From: Cyanobium sp. NIES-981
GTDB taxonomy: Bacteria; Cyanobacteriota; Cyanobacteriia; PCC-6307; Cyanobiaceae
DNA length: 6,530 nucleotides
Direction: 5' to 3'
Assembly: GCA_945907085.1 (NCBI GenBank)
Contig: CAMDSS010000110.1
Location: forward strand, 1-6,530
The notes under the pieces were generated by a model. It ran no database searches. It saw only the letters and a list, made by a program, of their open reading frames with translations, and had not been told where the DNA came from. Both the position numbers and the translations under genes were made by a program. This document shows positions 5,527-6,530 of this stretch, in pieces; the first letter of the stretch is position 1, and each line of letters begins with the position of its first letter.

Positions 5527-5561
5527 CAACCCTTCTGTAAGCGCGAGTTACTAGAGGGTTG
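5527..5561 (-). promoter_or_regulatory. Long bulged hairpin upstream of the porin
   Basis: CAACCCT (5527-5533) pairs with AGGGTTG (5555-5561). After single-base bulges on each side, CT/AG and GTAA/TTAC continue the stem to a seven-base loop (5541-5547), about 13 pairs in all. It lies 65-99 bases before the porin ATG, either within the 5' leader or overlapping the promoter. It could be an RNA structure or a dyad bound by a regulator. No clear -35/-10 pair was found to decide between these. Confidence 0.4.
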
Positions 5562-5595
5562 GGTCAGGGTCTCCGCACGTTGCTCAAAGCAAGCC

Positions 5596-5630
5596 GCCCC
5601 AGGCCAAGTTCGGGTGGATTGGCCTGGGGC
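5596..5630 (-). terminator. Probable yebC terminator (12-bp hairpin)
   Basis: GCCCCAGGCCAA (5596-5607) and TTGGCCTGGGGC (5619-5630) are perfect complements around an 11-base loop. The hairpin lies 47 bases after the yebC stop on the minus strand and is followed there by GGCTTGCTTTG, a poor T-tract. Its position between yebC and the porin promoter fits a terminator that separates the two transcription units. Confidence 0.6.
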
Positions 5631-5677
5631 CAGGTGGTCCCTGATCATCCCCTCCGTGCCCGGCTGCGGCCTAAAAG

Positions 5678-6454
5678 TCAGTTCAGCACAGCATTGAGGA
5701 GGTCTTCATCGGCCTCCAGGTTGGAGGTGACGCTGCGCACGTCATCGAGGTCTTCGAGGGCATCGAGCATGCGCAGGCATCTGCGCAGGGGCTCCAACTC
5801 CAGGAGCTCGGTGTTGGTTAGGGGAATCCAGCGCTGCTCCCAGCTTTCCACCGCCAGTCCGCAGCTGCGCAATCCGTCCTGCAGGGCTTCGAGGGCCGCA
5901 AAGCTGGAGCTCACCTCCCAACCCCCGTCGGCCTGGGCGTCGTAGCCCAAGGCGATGGGACCACCGCTGGCTTCCAGGCGAAGTAAGGCCTCGAGCAGGC
6001 TCTCTTCATTGAGCCCATTGGCTGCGAGCCGCACCACGCCCCGGAGTTCAAACAGGTAGCCCACGCAGCCCGTTTCCCCCAGGTTGCCCCCCTGCTTGTT
6101 GAAGGCCAGGCGCACCTCGGCGGCGGTGCGATGGCGGTTGTCGGTGAAGGCTTCCACCAGCACAGCCACTCCGCCTGGCCCATAGCCCTCGTAGCGCACC
6201 TGCTCAAAGTGGTCACCTTCCCCCGCGCCCTGGCCCGATCCCTTGAGGATGGCCCTCTCGATGTTGGCGTTCGGTACGCCGGCTGCCTTGGCCTTCTCGA
6301 TCGCCGTGCGCAACTGAAAGTTGCCGGCTGGATCGCCCCCGGCGCGGGCCGCCACCATGATTTCCCGACCCAACCGGGTGAACACCGCACCGCGCTTGCC
6401 ATCCACCACCGCCTTGGTGCGCTTGATTTGGCTCCATTTGCTATGGCCTGCCAT
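5678..6454 (-). CDS. yebC: YebC/PmpR/TACO1 family protein
   Basis: A 258-residue member of the universal YebC family. The N-terminus MAGHSKWSQIKRTKAVVDGK is diagnostic, followed by GAVFTRLGREI and the helical hairpin LRTAIEKAKAAGVPNANIER at about residues 48-67. The middle carries YEGYGPGGVAVLVEAFTDNR at about 89-108 and NKQGGNLGETGCVGYLFE at about 119-136, also classical. The last ~90 residues form the alpha/beta lobe. The family was annotated as transcriptional regulators; more recent work on YebC and its mitochondrial relative TACO1 supports a role at the ribosome in translating proline-rich stretches. The start is preceded by AAGGG overlapping the upstream gene's stop (TAAGGG), so the two are probably co-transcribed and coupled. 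It is slightly longer than the typical ~245-250 residues. The ruvABC neighbours common in proteobacteria are not seen here. Confidence 0.97.
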   Translation of the reverse strand: MAGHSKWSQIKRTKAVVDGKRGAVFTRLGREIMVAARAGGDPAGNFQLRTAIEKAKAAGVPNANIERAILKGSGQGAGEGDHFEQVRYEGYGPGGVAVLVEAFTDNRHRTAAEVRLAFNKQGGNLGETGCVGYLFELRGVVRLAANGLNEESLLEALLRLEASGGPIALGYDAQADGGWEVSSSFAALEALQDGLRSCGLAVESWEQRWIPLTNTELLELEPLRRCLRMLDALEDLDDVRSVTSNLEADEDLLNAVLN

Positions 6455-6459
6455 TGCCC

Positions 6460-6530
6460 TTAACCGGCGGCGTCAAACACCAGCTTGGGCTGCAGCAGGC
6501 CGCCCTCCAGGGCGCGGGCCATGCCGGCCA
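6460..6530 (-). CDS. C-terminal end of an unidentified gene (5' part outside window)
   Basis: On the minus strand the frame ending in TAA at 6460-6462 is open to the window edge and gives 22 residues, AGMARALEGGLLQPKLVFDA followed by AG and the stop. High third-position GC and five-base spacing to yebC, whose AAGGG Shine-Dalgarno overlaps this stop, indicate a real gene in the same operon. The fragment is too short for me to name the family. Confidence 0.6.
   Translation of the reverse strand, partial: AGMARALEGGLLQPKLVFDAAG

Noticed and set aside
5463..5580. Yfr1 sRNA target site in the porin leader
   Set aside because: Yfr1 is known to act on som porin mRNAs in Prochlorococcus, but I found no stretch complementary to its conserved ACUCCUCACAC motif here.

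Overview
The window looks like a piece of a cyanobacterial chromosome, most likely a Synechococcus/Cyanobium-type picocyanobacterium (inference). The strongest pointer is a large outer-membrane porin with an N-terminal SLH domain, a coiled coil and a beta-barrel ending in Phe, the architecture of the cyanobacterial Som/'iron uptake porin' family. Two small proteins with a motif I associate with the cyanobacterial DUF3721 family agree with this. Both ends of the window cut through genes.

Layout. Positions 1-1993 (+) hold the end of an ABC exporter operon: the C-terminus of an ATP-binding subunit followed by two ABC-2 type permeases. The three genes overlap by 4 and 1 bases, so they are translationally coupled and probably form one complex of unknown substrate. 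Positions 1994-2316 have no intact gene; the minus strand carries a fragment resembling the C-terminus of a PIN-domain (VapC-like) toxin. Positions 2317-2697 (-) encode a MerR-family regulator with a Cys-x-Cys pair and a late Cys. Divergent from it, 2839-3806 (+) holds three small genes: a secreted DUF3721-like protein, a protein joining twelve hydrophobic five-residue repeats to a second DUF3721-like motif, and a short secreted protein of unknown type. A hairpin at 3826-3849 closes this cluster against the convergent porin gene (3864-5462, -). The porin has a 215-base upstream region with two hairpins in its presumed leader. Beyond it lies yebC (5678-6454, -) with a strong 12-bp hairpin downstream. 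Five bases upstream of yebC is the stop codon of another gene that leaves the window.

How the parts may work together. The ABC genes and yebC are ordinary. The part deserving attention is merR plus the divergent small genes. The regulator has Cys residues placed as in metal-sensing MerR proteins. Both DUF3721-like proteins carry an invariant Cys-His-Met-Met-Cys-His arrangement, and the repeat protein has a Met every ten residues along five successive decads. This makes a metal- or redox-responsive envelope module a reasonable hypothesis, but the sequence does not name the metal or prove a function.
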